Source: Streptomyces atriruber
Lineage (GTDB): Bacteria; Actinomycetota; Actinomycetes; Streptomycetales; Streptomycetaceae
DNA: 64,000 nucleotides
Direction of reading: 5' to 3'
Assembly (NCBI RefSeq): GCF_001418325.1
Contig: NZ_LIPN01000128.1
Location: forward strand, 1 to 64,000
Shown in pieces: positions 10,741-18,094 of the stretch. The notes below the pieces were generated by a model. That model was not told the DNA's origin and searched no databases. It saw only the letters and a list, made by a program, of their open reading frames with translations. Numbering within the stretch: position 1 is the stretch's first letter; each line of letters begins with the position of its first letter. Position numbers and translations under genes: made by a program.

Positions 10741-12108
10741 GTGACCACCACAGAGCCGCCGCCCCCGCCGCCCCCGCAGCCGCCTGCCTCCGCGACGCCT
10801 CCGGAGGGCCATGGACACGGCCACGGACATGGGCATTCCCACAGCCACGGACCGGCCGCACCGGTCTCGAAGCACCTGCGCAAGGTCATCGCCGCGGTAC
10901 TGATTCCCTTCGCCGCCGCGGTCGTCGTGGGCCTGCTGGTGCTGTGGCCGGGTGGCACGCCGAGCCACGAACGCACCGGCGTCGGATTCGACCGGCAGAC
11001 GCAGTCGGCGAAGGTCACGAAGGTGCAGGAGCTGCCCTGCAAGGACCTCAGCCCCTCGCAGACCCCGCCGAACGGTGACACCTCCACGGCCGAGGGCCAG
11101 TCCGCGCAGTCCACGGCCACGGGCGTCTGCAAGAAGGCCACGGTCGAGGTGTCCAGCGGCGACGACAAGGGCCGCACCTTCACGGAGATCATCCAGCCGG
11201 ACTCTCCGCGCCAACTGAAGCAGGGCCAGCAGGTGGTGGTCGCCTACGAGCCCAAGGCCCCCGAAGGCCTGCAGTACTCGGTCACCGATGTGAACCGCAA
11301 GTTCCCGATGGCGCTGCTCGCCGGGATCTTCGCGCTCGCCGTCGTGGTCGTGGGCCGACTGCGCGGCGTGATGGCCCTGGTCGCACTCGCCATCAGCTTC
11401 ATGGTGCTCACGTTCTTCATCCTCCCGGCGATCCTCCAGGGGTCGAATCCCCTGGTCGTGGCGGTGATCGGGGCGAGCGCCATCATGCTGATCGCGCTCT
11501 ATCTCTGCCACGGCCTCACTGCCCGGACATCGGTCGCGGTACTCGGCACGCTCATCTCCCTGCTGCTGATCGGCCTGCTCGGCTCGCTCTTCATCGGCTG
11601 GGCCGCGCTGACCGGCAACACGGACGACAACACCGGTCTCATTCATGGCCTGTACCCGTCCATCGACATGAGCGGCCTGCTCCTCGCGGGCGTCATCATC
11701 GGCTCGCTCGGCGTCCTCGACGACGTGACGGTCACCCAGACCTCCGCCGTCTGGGAACTCCATCAGGCCAATCCGACGATGGGCTGGCGCGGCCTGTACC
11801 GCGCGGGCATCCGCATCGGCCGCGACCACATCGCCTCGGTCGTCAACACCCTCGTCCTCGCCTACGCGGGCGCCGCCCTGCCCCTGCTGCTGCTCTTCTC
11901 CATCGCCCAGTCCAGCGTGGGCACGGTGGCCAACAGTGAGTTGGTCGCCGAGGAGATCGTCCGCACCCTGATCGGCTCGATCGGCCTGGTCGCCTCCGTG
12001 CCGGTGACGACCGCGCTGGCCGCCCTGGTCGTCTCGGCGGACCGCACCACCGGCCCCGACGCCGTCCGGGCGCCCCGTGGCGGGAAGGGCCGTCGCCGCA
12101 AGCGCTAG
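10741..12108 (+). CDS. YibE/F-family membrane protein with His-rich N-terminus
   Basis: 455 aa from a GTG. The N-terminus is a Pro run followed by alternating G-H-G-H and S-H-S-H-G (residues 22-38), a likely metal-binding tail. One helix follows at about residues 50-70, then a soluble region of about 120 residues with two cysteines, then at least six helices in a YibE/F domain containing G-V-L-D-D-V-T-V-T-Q. YibE/F proteins are of unknown function. Divergent from thiC; the GTG has no clear ribosome binding site and may be leaderless. Confidence 0.85.
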   Translation: MTTTEPPPPPPPQPPASATPPEGHGHGHGHGHSHSHGPAAPVSKHLRKVIAAVLIPFAAAVVVGLLVLWPGGTPSHERTGVGFDRQTQSAKVTKVQELPCKDLSPSQTPPNGDTSTAEGQSAQSTATGVCKKATVEVSSGDDKGRTFTEIIQPDSPRQLKQGQQVVVAYEPKAPEGLQYSVTDVNRKFPMALLAGIFALAVVVVGRLRGVMALVALAISFMVLTFFILPAILQGSNPLVVAVIGASAIMLIALYLCHGLTARTSVAVLGTLISLLLIGLLGSLFIGWAALTGNTDDNTGLIHGLYPSIDMSGLLLAGVIIGSLGVLDDVTVTQTSAVWELHQANPTMGWRGLYRAGIRIGRDHIASVVNTLVLAYAGAALPLLLLFSIAQSSVGTVANSELVAEEIVRTLIGSIGLVASVPVTTALAALVVSADRTTGPDAVRAPRGGKGRRRKR

Positions 12109-12184
12109 CTCCGGCGGCGACTCAAGCGCAACCTCGCGAAATGCACCAAAATGCCATCAGCTCCCGCCCGTTGACGCCATCGGT

Positions 12185-12622
12185 TCACCCCGCGTTCTGC
12201 TCCTCCCCGAGGATTCGGTCGAGCGCCTCGTCGAGATGGGTGTCGAAGTCGGCGAGCGCCCGCTCCTGCCCCAGCGGCACCAACTTGTCCGTACGGTCGA
12301 GGAAGGCGAGCAGCGGAGGGATGCCCACCCTGAACCGTGCCTGATCGGCGCCGACCTGAAGCCTGATCAGGGCCTCGTCGAGCATCGCGGAGTCGGTGGG
12401 TTCGACGCGCACATCCCCGTCCCCACACGGCCTGCCCACCCCGTCGACCAGCAGCTCCCGGCCGAAGGTCCAGGTCACCGGGGCGTCCCCCGGCAGATGG
12501 AACGTCAGCCGCACGGCATAGGGGTCCGCGAGCTCGTAGCGCAGCTCCACCGGGATGCGAAACGACAGCTCCTCGGAAACGAGGAAGCTCATCATGACCT
12601 CTGCCTGCACCGTCTCGCCCAT
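12185..12622 (-). CDS. ssgA: SsgA, sporulation-specific cell division activator
   Basis: 145 aa. It matches the SsgA-like protein family throughout, e.g. S-F-L-V-S-E-E-L-S-F-R-I-P-V-E-L-R-Y, F-H-L-P-G-D-A-P-V-T-W, L-Q-V-G-A-D and the end I-L-G-E-E-Q-N-A-G. SALPs are specific to morphologically complex actinomycetes; SsgA helps position SsgB/FtsZ at future sporulation septa. Assignment to SsgA itself rather than another SALP rests on the C-terminus and on ssgR directly upstream on the same strand, as in S. coelicolor. SsgR is the known activator of ssgA. Confidence 0.93.
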   Translation of the reverse strand: MGETVQAEVMMSFLVSEELSFRIPVELRYELADPYAVRLTFHLPGDAPVTWTFGRELLVDGVGRPCGDGDVRVEPTDSAMLDEALIRLQVGADQARFRVGIPPLLAFLDRTDKLVPLGQERALADFDTHLDEALDRILGEEQNAG

Positions 12623-12725
12623 CGCGCCCTACCCCGTCACTTGGCCCTCAAGTGGCCAGGAACCAGCTCCCTGACACACCTGGCATCTTGCTTAACGTGA
12701 GCACCAGATCACAAGGAGTGAGTTT

Positions 12726-13634
12726 TCAGATGCTGATAGAGAAGGCGAGTGTCCTTAGTAGCTTTCCGATCTCCCGCTGCAACTTCTCGGCTGCGGGCAG
12801 CAGTCGATCGGCTTGTGAGGAGGGGACGGAAATGGCCATGGTCGCCGCGGTGTCCCCGGCCGTGATCGGAACAGCCGCGCAGAGCGTCCCGAGTGCGTAC
12901 TCCTGACGCTCCACGACGGGCCGCATGCGCTCCATCGCGTCGAGCCGCCGGATGAGCGTGCGGTCGTCCCGGACCGAGTAGCGCGTGATCGACTGCACCG
13001 GATACCGGTCGAGGTGGTCCTGTCGTGCCTTGTCGTCGAGCTGGCCCAGCAGGCACTGGCCGATCGCGTGGGCATGGCCCGTCTCCCGGAAGTCCGCCCA
13101 CTCCTCGACGGCGGGGTTGCCCGGGGTATCCGCGACGGCCATGATTTCGATCTCCCCCTCGCGGTAGACGGCGAAGTACACGGGGACGCCGATGGTGTCG
13201 CGCCAGTGCGCCAGGGTCTCGTCGATCCTCGCGCGTCGATTCTGCTGTGCTCCGCTGCTGCTGAGCCGCTCGGCTGCCTCGCCGAGCACGAACACGCCCT
13301 TGTCCCGGCGCAGATAGCCCTCGTGGGTCAGGGTGCGGAGCAGGTGGTACGCGGTGGGGAGCGCGATGCCCGCTTCCCGAGCCAACTGCTTTGCGGGCGC
13401 CCCGTTCTGGTGCGACGCGGCGGCTTCCAGCAGGCGCATCGCCCGCTGCACGGAGCCGATGAGGGTCGGCCCGCCGGTGGGGTCCGTGCCGGTGGCGGTG
13501 GGGTCCGTACCGGCGCCGGTGGCAGGTTCCGTGCCGGTGGTGGTGGCGGGGTCCGTGTCCGCCGGTGCAGTGGTGGCGTCGACCGGCGAGCTGGTGGTGT
13601 CGACCGATGAGGTGCTGGTGTCGACCGCGGCCAA
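12726..13634 (-). CDS. ssgR: SsgR, IclR-family activator of ssgA
   Basis: 302 aa as drawn. A winged-helix HTH of IclR type lies at about residues 60-115 (S-V-Q-R-A-M-R-L-L-E-A-A-A then A-G-I-A-L-P-T-A-Y-H-L-L-R-T-L), followed by the IclR effector domain. It is 103 bp upstream of ssgA and co-oriented, as expected for the SsgR-SsgA pair controlling sporulation septation. The start is doubtful: the frame opens with a TTG and the first 55 residues are a low-complexity Thr/Asp/Pro/Gly repeat with no good start inside. The true start may lie downstream, or the extension may be real and disordered. Confidence 0.88.
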   Translation of the reverse strand: MAAVDTSTSSVDTTSSPVDATTAPADTDPATTTGTEPATGAGTDPTATGTDPTGGPTLIGSVQRAMRLLEAAASHQNGAPAKQLAREAGIALPTAYHLLRTLTHEGYLRRDKGVFVLGEAAERLSSSGAQQNRRARIDETLAHWRDTIGVPVYFAVYREGEIEIMAVADTPGNPAVEEWADFRETGHAHAIGQCLLGQLDDKARQDHLDRYPVQSITRYSVRDDRTLIRRLDAMERMRPVVERQEYALGTLCAAVPITAGDTAATMAISVPSSQADRLLPAAEKLQREIGKLLRTLAFSISI

Positions 13635-13707
13635 GGTTCACTCCCGAAGCGCGTGGAGGGCCCGCCCGTGCCCGGGTAGCGAGGAAAGAGCGGTACGCGT
13701 ACGCCCT

Positions 13708-13729
13708 ACGTGGGGATCTACCCCCACGT
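13708..13729. promoter_or_regulatory. Inverted repeat upstream of ssgR
   Basis: ACGTGGGG and CCCCACGT, perfect 8-bp arms 6 nt apart, located 74-95 bp upstream of the annotated ssgR start and 86 bp past the end of the neighbouring small gene. It looks like a regulator binding site; the protein is not known. Confidence 0.5.
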
Positions 13730-13814
13730 CGGATTCCGGACTCTAATCCTCAGCCACCGTCCTACGGCGCCTGACCGGGAAACTTCCCCCGCCCGAGGGA
13801 ACCCTCTCGCAGAA

Positions 13815-14036
13815 TCACCAGTCGGTGCGCGACGAGGACGAGCCGGATATGAACTTCCGTACGACATAGATGAGTCCGCCGACCAGGGCTACGAATAGCA
13901 GCGCCTTGAAGAGCAGGCCGACCACGAATCCGACCACGGTCGCTATCAGGCTGCCGAACACGACGAGTGCGACGACCGGAACGGCCACCCACTTCACCCA
14001 CCACGGCATTCCCGTAAAGATCTCCTTGGCTGCCAT
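13815..14036 (-). CDS. Small membrane protein, DUF5326-like
   Basis: 73 aa, with AGGTAAGG about 4 nt before the ATG. The start M-A-A-K-E-I-F-T-G-M-P-W-W-V-K-W is followed by two closely spaced hydrophobic helices (about residues 12-35 and 38-60) and a short Ser-rich, charged tail. This matches a short Streptomyces membrane family annotated as DUF5326. Function unknown. It lies downstream of the cupin gene on the same strand, with a 240-bp spacer between them. Confidence 0.8.
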   Translation of the reverse strand: MAAKEIFTGMPWWVKWVAVPVVALVVFGSLIATVVGFVVGLLFKALLFVALVGGLIYVVRKFISGSSSSRTDW

Positions 14037-14084
14037 CGTCCTTACCTCTCTCCGCTCTGTTTCCTGAATCTCCGCAGGTTCCTG

Positions 14085-14275
14085 GCTTCTTGCATTCGAT
14101 GCTAAGGCGCCGAAGGGCTCCGCGGGGACCTCGGAGCCCTTGTCCTCCCCTGATCCGACCCCTAGGGAACCCCGAGGTCGCAGCCCTGAAGAGGTCAGCC
14201 TCCGGAGGGAGATCAGCACTGCCGAGGAGGAGGCCGGGGCCGCCGAGGAGGAGCTCAGGGCCGCCGGGAAGGAGC
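14085..14275. repeat. GAG/GCC-rich imperfect repeats between cupin and DUF5326 genes
   Basis: A purine-rich stretch (about 14215-14280) repeats GAGGAGCTCAGGGCCGCCG with variations such as AAGGAGCTCAGG. Frames run through it on both strands, but none has a start with a ribosome binding site or a recognisable product. Treated as non-coding. Confidence 0.45.
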
Positions 14276-14593
14276 TCAGGACTCCGGGGGAGAGAACACG
14301 ACGAGCACCCGCAAGTCCTCGCTGATGTGATGGAACTTGTGGGCGACACCGGCCGGCACGTAGACGACGCTGCCCCGCGCGACCTGTGTCGTCTCCATGC
14401 CGACGGTGATCGCCGCGCGGCCGCTGACGACCATGTACACCTCGTCCTGCCCGTGCGGCTGCTGCGGGTCGGTGTCCCCGGCATTGAGCGCGTACAGCCC
14501 GACCGACATGTTCCTCTCGCGCAGGAACTGCAGATACGCGCCGTCGTTCGCGGCGCGCTCCGCCTCCAGCTCGTCCAGTCGGAAAGCCTTCAT
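14276..14593 (-). CDS. Cupin-domain protein
   Basis: 105 aa. Single small cupin barrel: P-H-G-Q-D-E-V-Y-M-V-V-S-G (motif 1, residues 46-58, with His47 and Glu51), then G-S-V-V-Y-V-P-A-G-V-A-H-K-F (motif 2, His85). These His/Glu positions usually bind one metal. The role is unknown: such cupins may be enzymes or sensors. The start at 14593 gives M-K-A-F-R-L-D-E-L, a natural N-terminus; a much longer open frame upstream has no support. Confidence 0.85.
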   Translation of the reverse strand: MKAFRLDELEAERAANDGAYLQFLRERNMSVGLYALNAGDTDPQQPHGQDEVYMVVSGRAAITVGMETTQVARGSVVYVPAGVAHKFHHISEDLRVLVVFSPPES

Positions 14594-14701
14594 CGCCGTC
14601 GTACACCCCTCGCTGATGACCGTGGTGCCACTGCGCGCCCTGCTGCTCGCGGGCCCACGTGAGCCGACTGTTCCCGACCCGTGTCTGCCACGATCAGACA
14701 C

Positions 14702-15082
14702 ATGAAGAATTTCGTAGTCAAGACGATCGCCAACGCCGCGGCCCTGGCCGTCGCCGTATGGCTGCTCGACAAGATCACCCTGACCGGCGACAGCACGGGC
14801 AAGAAGGTCGGCACGCTGATCATCGTCGCCCTGCTCTTCGGGCTGGTGAACTTCCTGGTCAAGCCCGTGGTGAAGGTCCTCACGTTCCCCCTGTTCATCC
14901 TGACCCTCGGCCTGATCACCCTTGTGGTCAACGCGCTGATGCTGCTGCTGACCTCGTGGCTGGCCGACAAGTTCGACGTCAGTTTCCACGTCGAGGGGTT
15001 CTGGACCGCCGTGCTGGGTGGCCTGATCATTTCGATCGTGTCCTGGGCCATGAACGTCGTCCTGCCCGACGACAACGACTGA
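14702..15082 (+). CDS. Phage-holin-superfamily-IV type membrane protein
   Basis: 126 aa with four hydrophobic segments (about residues 5-22, 33-50, 55-85 and 98-120) and the family motif F-G-L-V-N-F-L-V-K-P-V-V-K-V-L-T-F-P. This is the PF04020/YvlD family, chromosomally encoded and not a sign of a prophage here; function unknown, with possible envelope-stress roles in other bacteria. Divergent from the cupin gene. Confidence 0.88.
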   Translation: MKNFVVKTIANAAALAVAVWLLDKITLTGDSTGKKVGTLIIVALLFGLVNFLVKPVVKVLTFPLFILTLGLITLVVNALMLLLTSWLADKFDVSFHVEGFWTAVLGGLIISIVSWAMNVVLPDDND

Positions 15083-15173
15083 CCGAGGGGTCCGGGGCGT
15101 ACCCGAGAATGGTGCAGGCGGCGAGTGAAGGCCTGCTCGACGCTGTACGTGAAGCAGTGGAAAGGCGGGCGGC

Positions 15174-16385
15174 ATGACGGAATCGGGACCGGCGGGACCC
15201 ATAGGCTCGGCCCGGCGCGGTGGCCCGGAGGGGGCCCACGGCAACGGTGCGGGTGTCGGCGACGGCACGCGGGCGGTCCGGGCCGGACTGCCCGAGCCGG
15301 TGAAACACGAGCCGACGCTGCCCGGCCCCGTCTTCGCCGCCCACTTCCACCTGCCGGGCGACCCCACGGGCGGCTACGCCTACGGGCGCGACGAGAACCC
15401 CACCTGGACGCATCTGGAGCGCGCCATCGGCGACCTCGAGGCGCCGGACTCGGGTGGGGAGGTCGAGACCCTGGTCTTCGCCTCCGGCATGGCCGCGATC
15501 TCGGCGGTCCTGTTCTCGCAGCTGCGCGCCGGTGACGCGGTGGTCCTGCCGGACGACGGCTATCAGGTCCTTCCGCTGGTCCGCGAGCAGCTCACGGCGT
15601 ACGGCATCGAGGTGCGCACCGCCCCTACCGGCGACGACGCCCAGCTCGACGTCCTGGACGGCGCCAAGCTGCTGTGGATCGAGACTCCGTCCAACCCCGG
15701 GCTCGACGTGTGCGACGTGCGACGGCTCGCCGACGCGGCACACGCGCGCGGCGTGCTGGTGGCGGTCGACAACACCCTGGCGACACCGCTCGGCCAGCGC
15801 CCTCTCGAACTCGGCGCGGACTTCGCGGTGGCCAGCGGCACCAAGATGCTCACCGGCCACGGAGACATCCTCCTGGGGTACGTCGCCTGCCGTGACGCGG
15901 AACTGACGGCGTCGGTGCGGCGCTGGCGCAAGATCGTCGGGGCGATCCCGGGGCCGATGGAGGCCTGGCTCGCGCACCGCTCGCTGGCCACGCTGCAGCT
16001 GCGTGCCGACCGGCAGAACGCGAATGCCCTGGTCCTCGCCGAGGCCCTGCGCGGCCGCACCGAGGTGACGGGACTGCGTTACCCCGGGCTGCCCGACGAT
16101 CCCTCGCACAAGGTCGCCTCGCGGCAGATGCGCCGCTTCGGATGCGTGCTCTCGTTCACGCTGCCGACGCGCGCGCGTGCCGAGCGTTTCCTCGAAGCAC
16201 TGCGTCTGGTCGACGACGCGACCAGCTTCGGCGGCGTGCGGTCGACGGCCGAGCGCCGCGGACGCTGGGGTGGCGACGCCGTTCCGGAGGGCTTCATCCG
16301 CTTCTCCGCGGGCGCCGAGGACCCCGACGACCTCGTGGCGGACGTGCTGCGTGCGCTGGACGAGGCGTCCGTTTCCGCCGACTGA
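15174..16385 (+). CDS. PLP-dependent cystathionine gamma-lyase/synthase family enzyme
   Basis: 403 aa, Cys/Met-metabolism PLP fold. The first 45 residues are Gly/Ala-rich. Key motifs: Y-G-R-D-E-N-P-T-W near residue 65, S-G-M-A-A-I-S near 105, the PLP-binding V-D-N-T-L-A-T-P-L and the Schiff-base lysine in A-S-G-T-K-M-L-T-G-H-G-D. Family members eliminate or replace at the gamma carbon of cysteine/homoserine derivatives; the exact reaction cannot be fixed. It is the last gene before a strong hairpin and is not linked to other sulfur genes. Confidence 0.9.
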   Translation: MTESGPAGPIGSARRGGPEGAHGNGAGVGDGTRAVRAGLPEPVKHEPTLPGPVFAAHFHLPGDPTGGYAYGRDENPTWTHLERAIGDLEAPDSGGEVETLVFASGMAAISAVLFSQLRAGDAVVLPDDGYQVLPLVREQLTAYGIEVRTAPTGDDAQLDVLDGAKLLWIETPSNPGLDVCDVRRLADAAHARGVLVAVDNTLATPLGQRPLELGADFAVASGTKMLTGHGDILLGYVACRDAELTASVRRWRKIVGAIPGPMEAWLAHRSLATLQLRADRQNANALVLAEALRGRTEVTGLRYPGLPDDPSHKVASRQMRRFGCVLSFTLPTRARAERFLEALRLVDDATSFGGVRSTAERRGRWGGDAVPEGFIRFSAGAEDPDDLVADVLRALDEASVSAD

Positions 16386-16427
16386 CCGGCCCAGGGCCGT
16401 CGCTCCGACGCCCCGGCTACGCACAAC

Positions 16428-16466
16428 GAACGGTCCGAGCCTCCCCCCTCGTGGCTCGGACCGTTC
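16428..16466 (+). terminator. Hairpin after the cystathionine-family gene
   Basis: Perfect 14-bp arms (16428-16441 and 16453-16466, GAACGGTCCGAGCC and complement) with an 11-nt loop, 43 bp after the stop codon. Strong intrinsic-terminator candidate. Confidence 0.8.
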
Positions 16467-16602
16467 CGGTTCTGCGCGCGAAGAACCGCGCGAACAAGGC
16501 TAGTTGACTCTGTGTCAGTGTCCAATCACAGTAGCGACAGAAAGCTATCGACATATTTATAGTTGGGCGCGCCCTGAGGACACGAAGGGGAGGCACGTCG
16601 CC

Positions 16603-17508
16603 ATGGATCTGGCCCTGCTGCGCACCTTCGTGACGGTGCACCGGGCCGGCTCCTTCACGCGCGCGGCAGCTCTGCTGGGCCTGTCACAACCCGCCGTCAC
16701 CTCCCAGATCCGCACGCTGGAGCGGCAGTTGGGCCGCCCCCTCTTCCTGCGTCAGGCCCGCGGGGTGACCCCCACGACCATCGGCGACGAGCTAGCGCAC
16801 AAGGCCGCACCCCATCTGGACGCCCTGGTGGAGATCGCCGAGACCGGACTCGAAGAGGACTCGTCGGTGCGCACCCTCCACCTCGCGGGACCGCCGGAGT
16901 TCATCGCGGAGCGCGCACTGCCCGCACTGACCGCACTGACCGGCCAGGACGGCCACAGCCACGCCCTGCGCGCCTCGTTCGGCACCGCCGAGGAGACGCT
17001 GGAAGGCCTCGCCGCAGGCCACCACGACCTGGCGATCACCACGGCCAGGCCACGCGGCCCGCTGCTCACCGCGACACCGCTCTGCGACGAGGAGCACGTC
17101 CTGGTCGCGGGGGAGCGCTGGGCGGCCCGCGTCGAGGCCGCCAGGCTGCGTCACCGGGCAGCCCTGCCCTTCGAGAACCTGCCGGTGGTCGAGGTCCACG
17201 AATCGCTGCCGTTCGTCTCCCGCTACTGGGCCGCCGTCTTCGACGCCCGCCCCACGGCGTCGGGCGCCGTCATCGTGCCGGATCTGCGCGCCGTCCTCGC
17301 CTGTGCGACCGCGGGCGCCGGGCTCGCCGTCCTGCCCCGCTACCTGTGCGCCCCGGCCCTGGAGCGCGGCGACATCGTGGCTCTGCTCGATCCCCCGGTG
17401 CCCCCTCTGCGTACGTACTTCCTGGCAGTGCGCACCGGGACACTCGCCATGCCGCACATTGCGCGGGCGCACGAGTGGCTGCTGCGCGCTGCGGTCGACT
17501 GGGCTTGA
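16603..17508 (+). CDS. LysR-family transcriptional regulator
   Basis: 301 aa from the ATG at 16603, which has GGGGAGG 9 nt upstream; the frame is open further up but without a site. The N-terminal HTH (residues 1-62) reads M-D-L-A-L-L-R-T-F-V-T-V-H-R-A-G-S-F-T-R-A-A, then L-S-Q-P-A-V-T-S-Q-I. The C-terminal substrate-binding domain follows. Its leader is unusually AT-rich, with an imperfect CTAT...ATAG dyad (16545-16562) that could be its own site. No divergent target gene is present, which is uncommon for LysR regulators. Confidence 0.93.
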   Translation: MDLALLRTFVTVHRAGSFTRAAALLGLSQPAVTSQIRTLERQLGRPLFLRQARGVTPTTIGDELAHKAAPHLDALVEIAETGLEEDSSVRTLHLAGPPEFIAERALPALTALTGQDGHSHALRASFGTAEETLEGLAAGHHDLAITTARPRGPLLTATPLCDEEHVLVAGERWAARVEAARLRHRAALPFENLPVVEVHESLPFVSRYWAAVFDARPTASGAVIVPDLRAVLACATAGAGLAVLPRYLCAPALERGDIVALLDPPVPPLRTYFLAVRTGTLAMPHIARAHEWLLRAAVDWA

Positions 17509-17532
17509 TGGGGGCCGCGACTGGTTCACGAT

Positions 17533-17546
17533 GTTTCACGTGGAAC
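17533..17546. promoter_or_regulatory. parS-like site, one mismatch
   Basis: GTTTCACGTGGAAC differs from the consensus at one base. It lies between the LysR and Nudix genes, 22 bp upstream of the Nudix ATG. Confidence 0.7.
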
Positions 17547-17567
17547 AGTCCGGGCCACATTTCCCCC

Positions 17568-18050
17568 ATGACCGTCCGACCCGTGGTCAAGCGCACCGCA
17601 CGCGCCGTCCTGCTGGACGGAGACGACCTGATCCTGATCAAGCGCACCAAGCCGGGCGTGGATCCGTACTGGATCACTCCCGGAGGCGGCGTGGAGGCAG
17701 AGGACGACTCTGTCGTCGACGCGCTTCATCGTGAGGTCCACGAAGAACTCGGCGCCAAGATCACCGATGTCGTGCCCTGCTTCGTCGACACCGTCGAGCA
17801 CATCGGCGAGGACGGCGGCGCGACGGGCGTGAAGGTGCAGCACTTCTTCGTCTGCCGCCTGGAGTCCATGGACACCGGCCTGCGACACGGCCCCGAGATC
17901 GAGGAGCCGTGCGGCGAGTACGAGATCGTGCACGTGCCCTTCACGAGGGTCGGCATCGCCTCGGTCCATCTCGTACCGCTGTCCCTGCGGCACTATCTGG
18001 ACGGCAACATCGAAGGCGTGCGCGCGATGCACGCACCGGACCTGGGTTAG
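17568..18050 (+). CDS. Nudix hydrolase
   Basis: 160 aa. The Nudix box lies at about residues 40-62 (P-G-G-G-V-E-A-E-D-D ... R-E-V-H-E-E-L-G) with the first glutamate of GX5EX7REUXEEXGU replaced by aspartate; the metal-binding E-V-H-E-E is intact. Likely hydrolyses a nucleoside-diphosphate-linked substrate. The start is uncertain: ATG 17568 gives a natural N-terminus but has no ribosome binding site. An in-frame ATG at 17508, overlapping the LysR stop (ATGA), would add 20 residues through the parS-like site by translational coupling. Confidence 0.88.
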   Translation: MTVRPVVKRTARAVLLDGDDLILIKRTKPGVDPYWITPGGGVEAEDDSVVDALHREVHEELGAKITDVVPCFVDTVEHIGEDGGATGVKVQHFFVCRLESMDTGLRHGPEIEEPCGEYEIVHVPFTRVGIASVHLVPLSLRHYLDGNIEGVRAMHAPDLG

Positions 18051-18094
18051 CGCCGCCGCCCCGGGACGGGACTCGCATCGGGGTCAGGGGCCGG

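Noticed and set aside
14140..14325. 61-aa Glu-rich plus-strand ORF
   Set aside because: Low-complexity repeat translation, overlaps the cupin gene, no ribosome binding site.
14702..15082. Prophage holin
   Set aside because: Family name only; no lysis or phage genes nearby and four-helix YvlD-type chromosomal protein.
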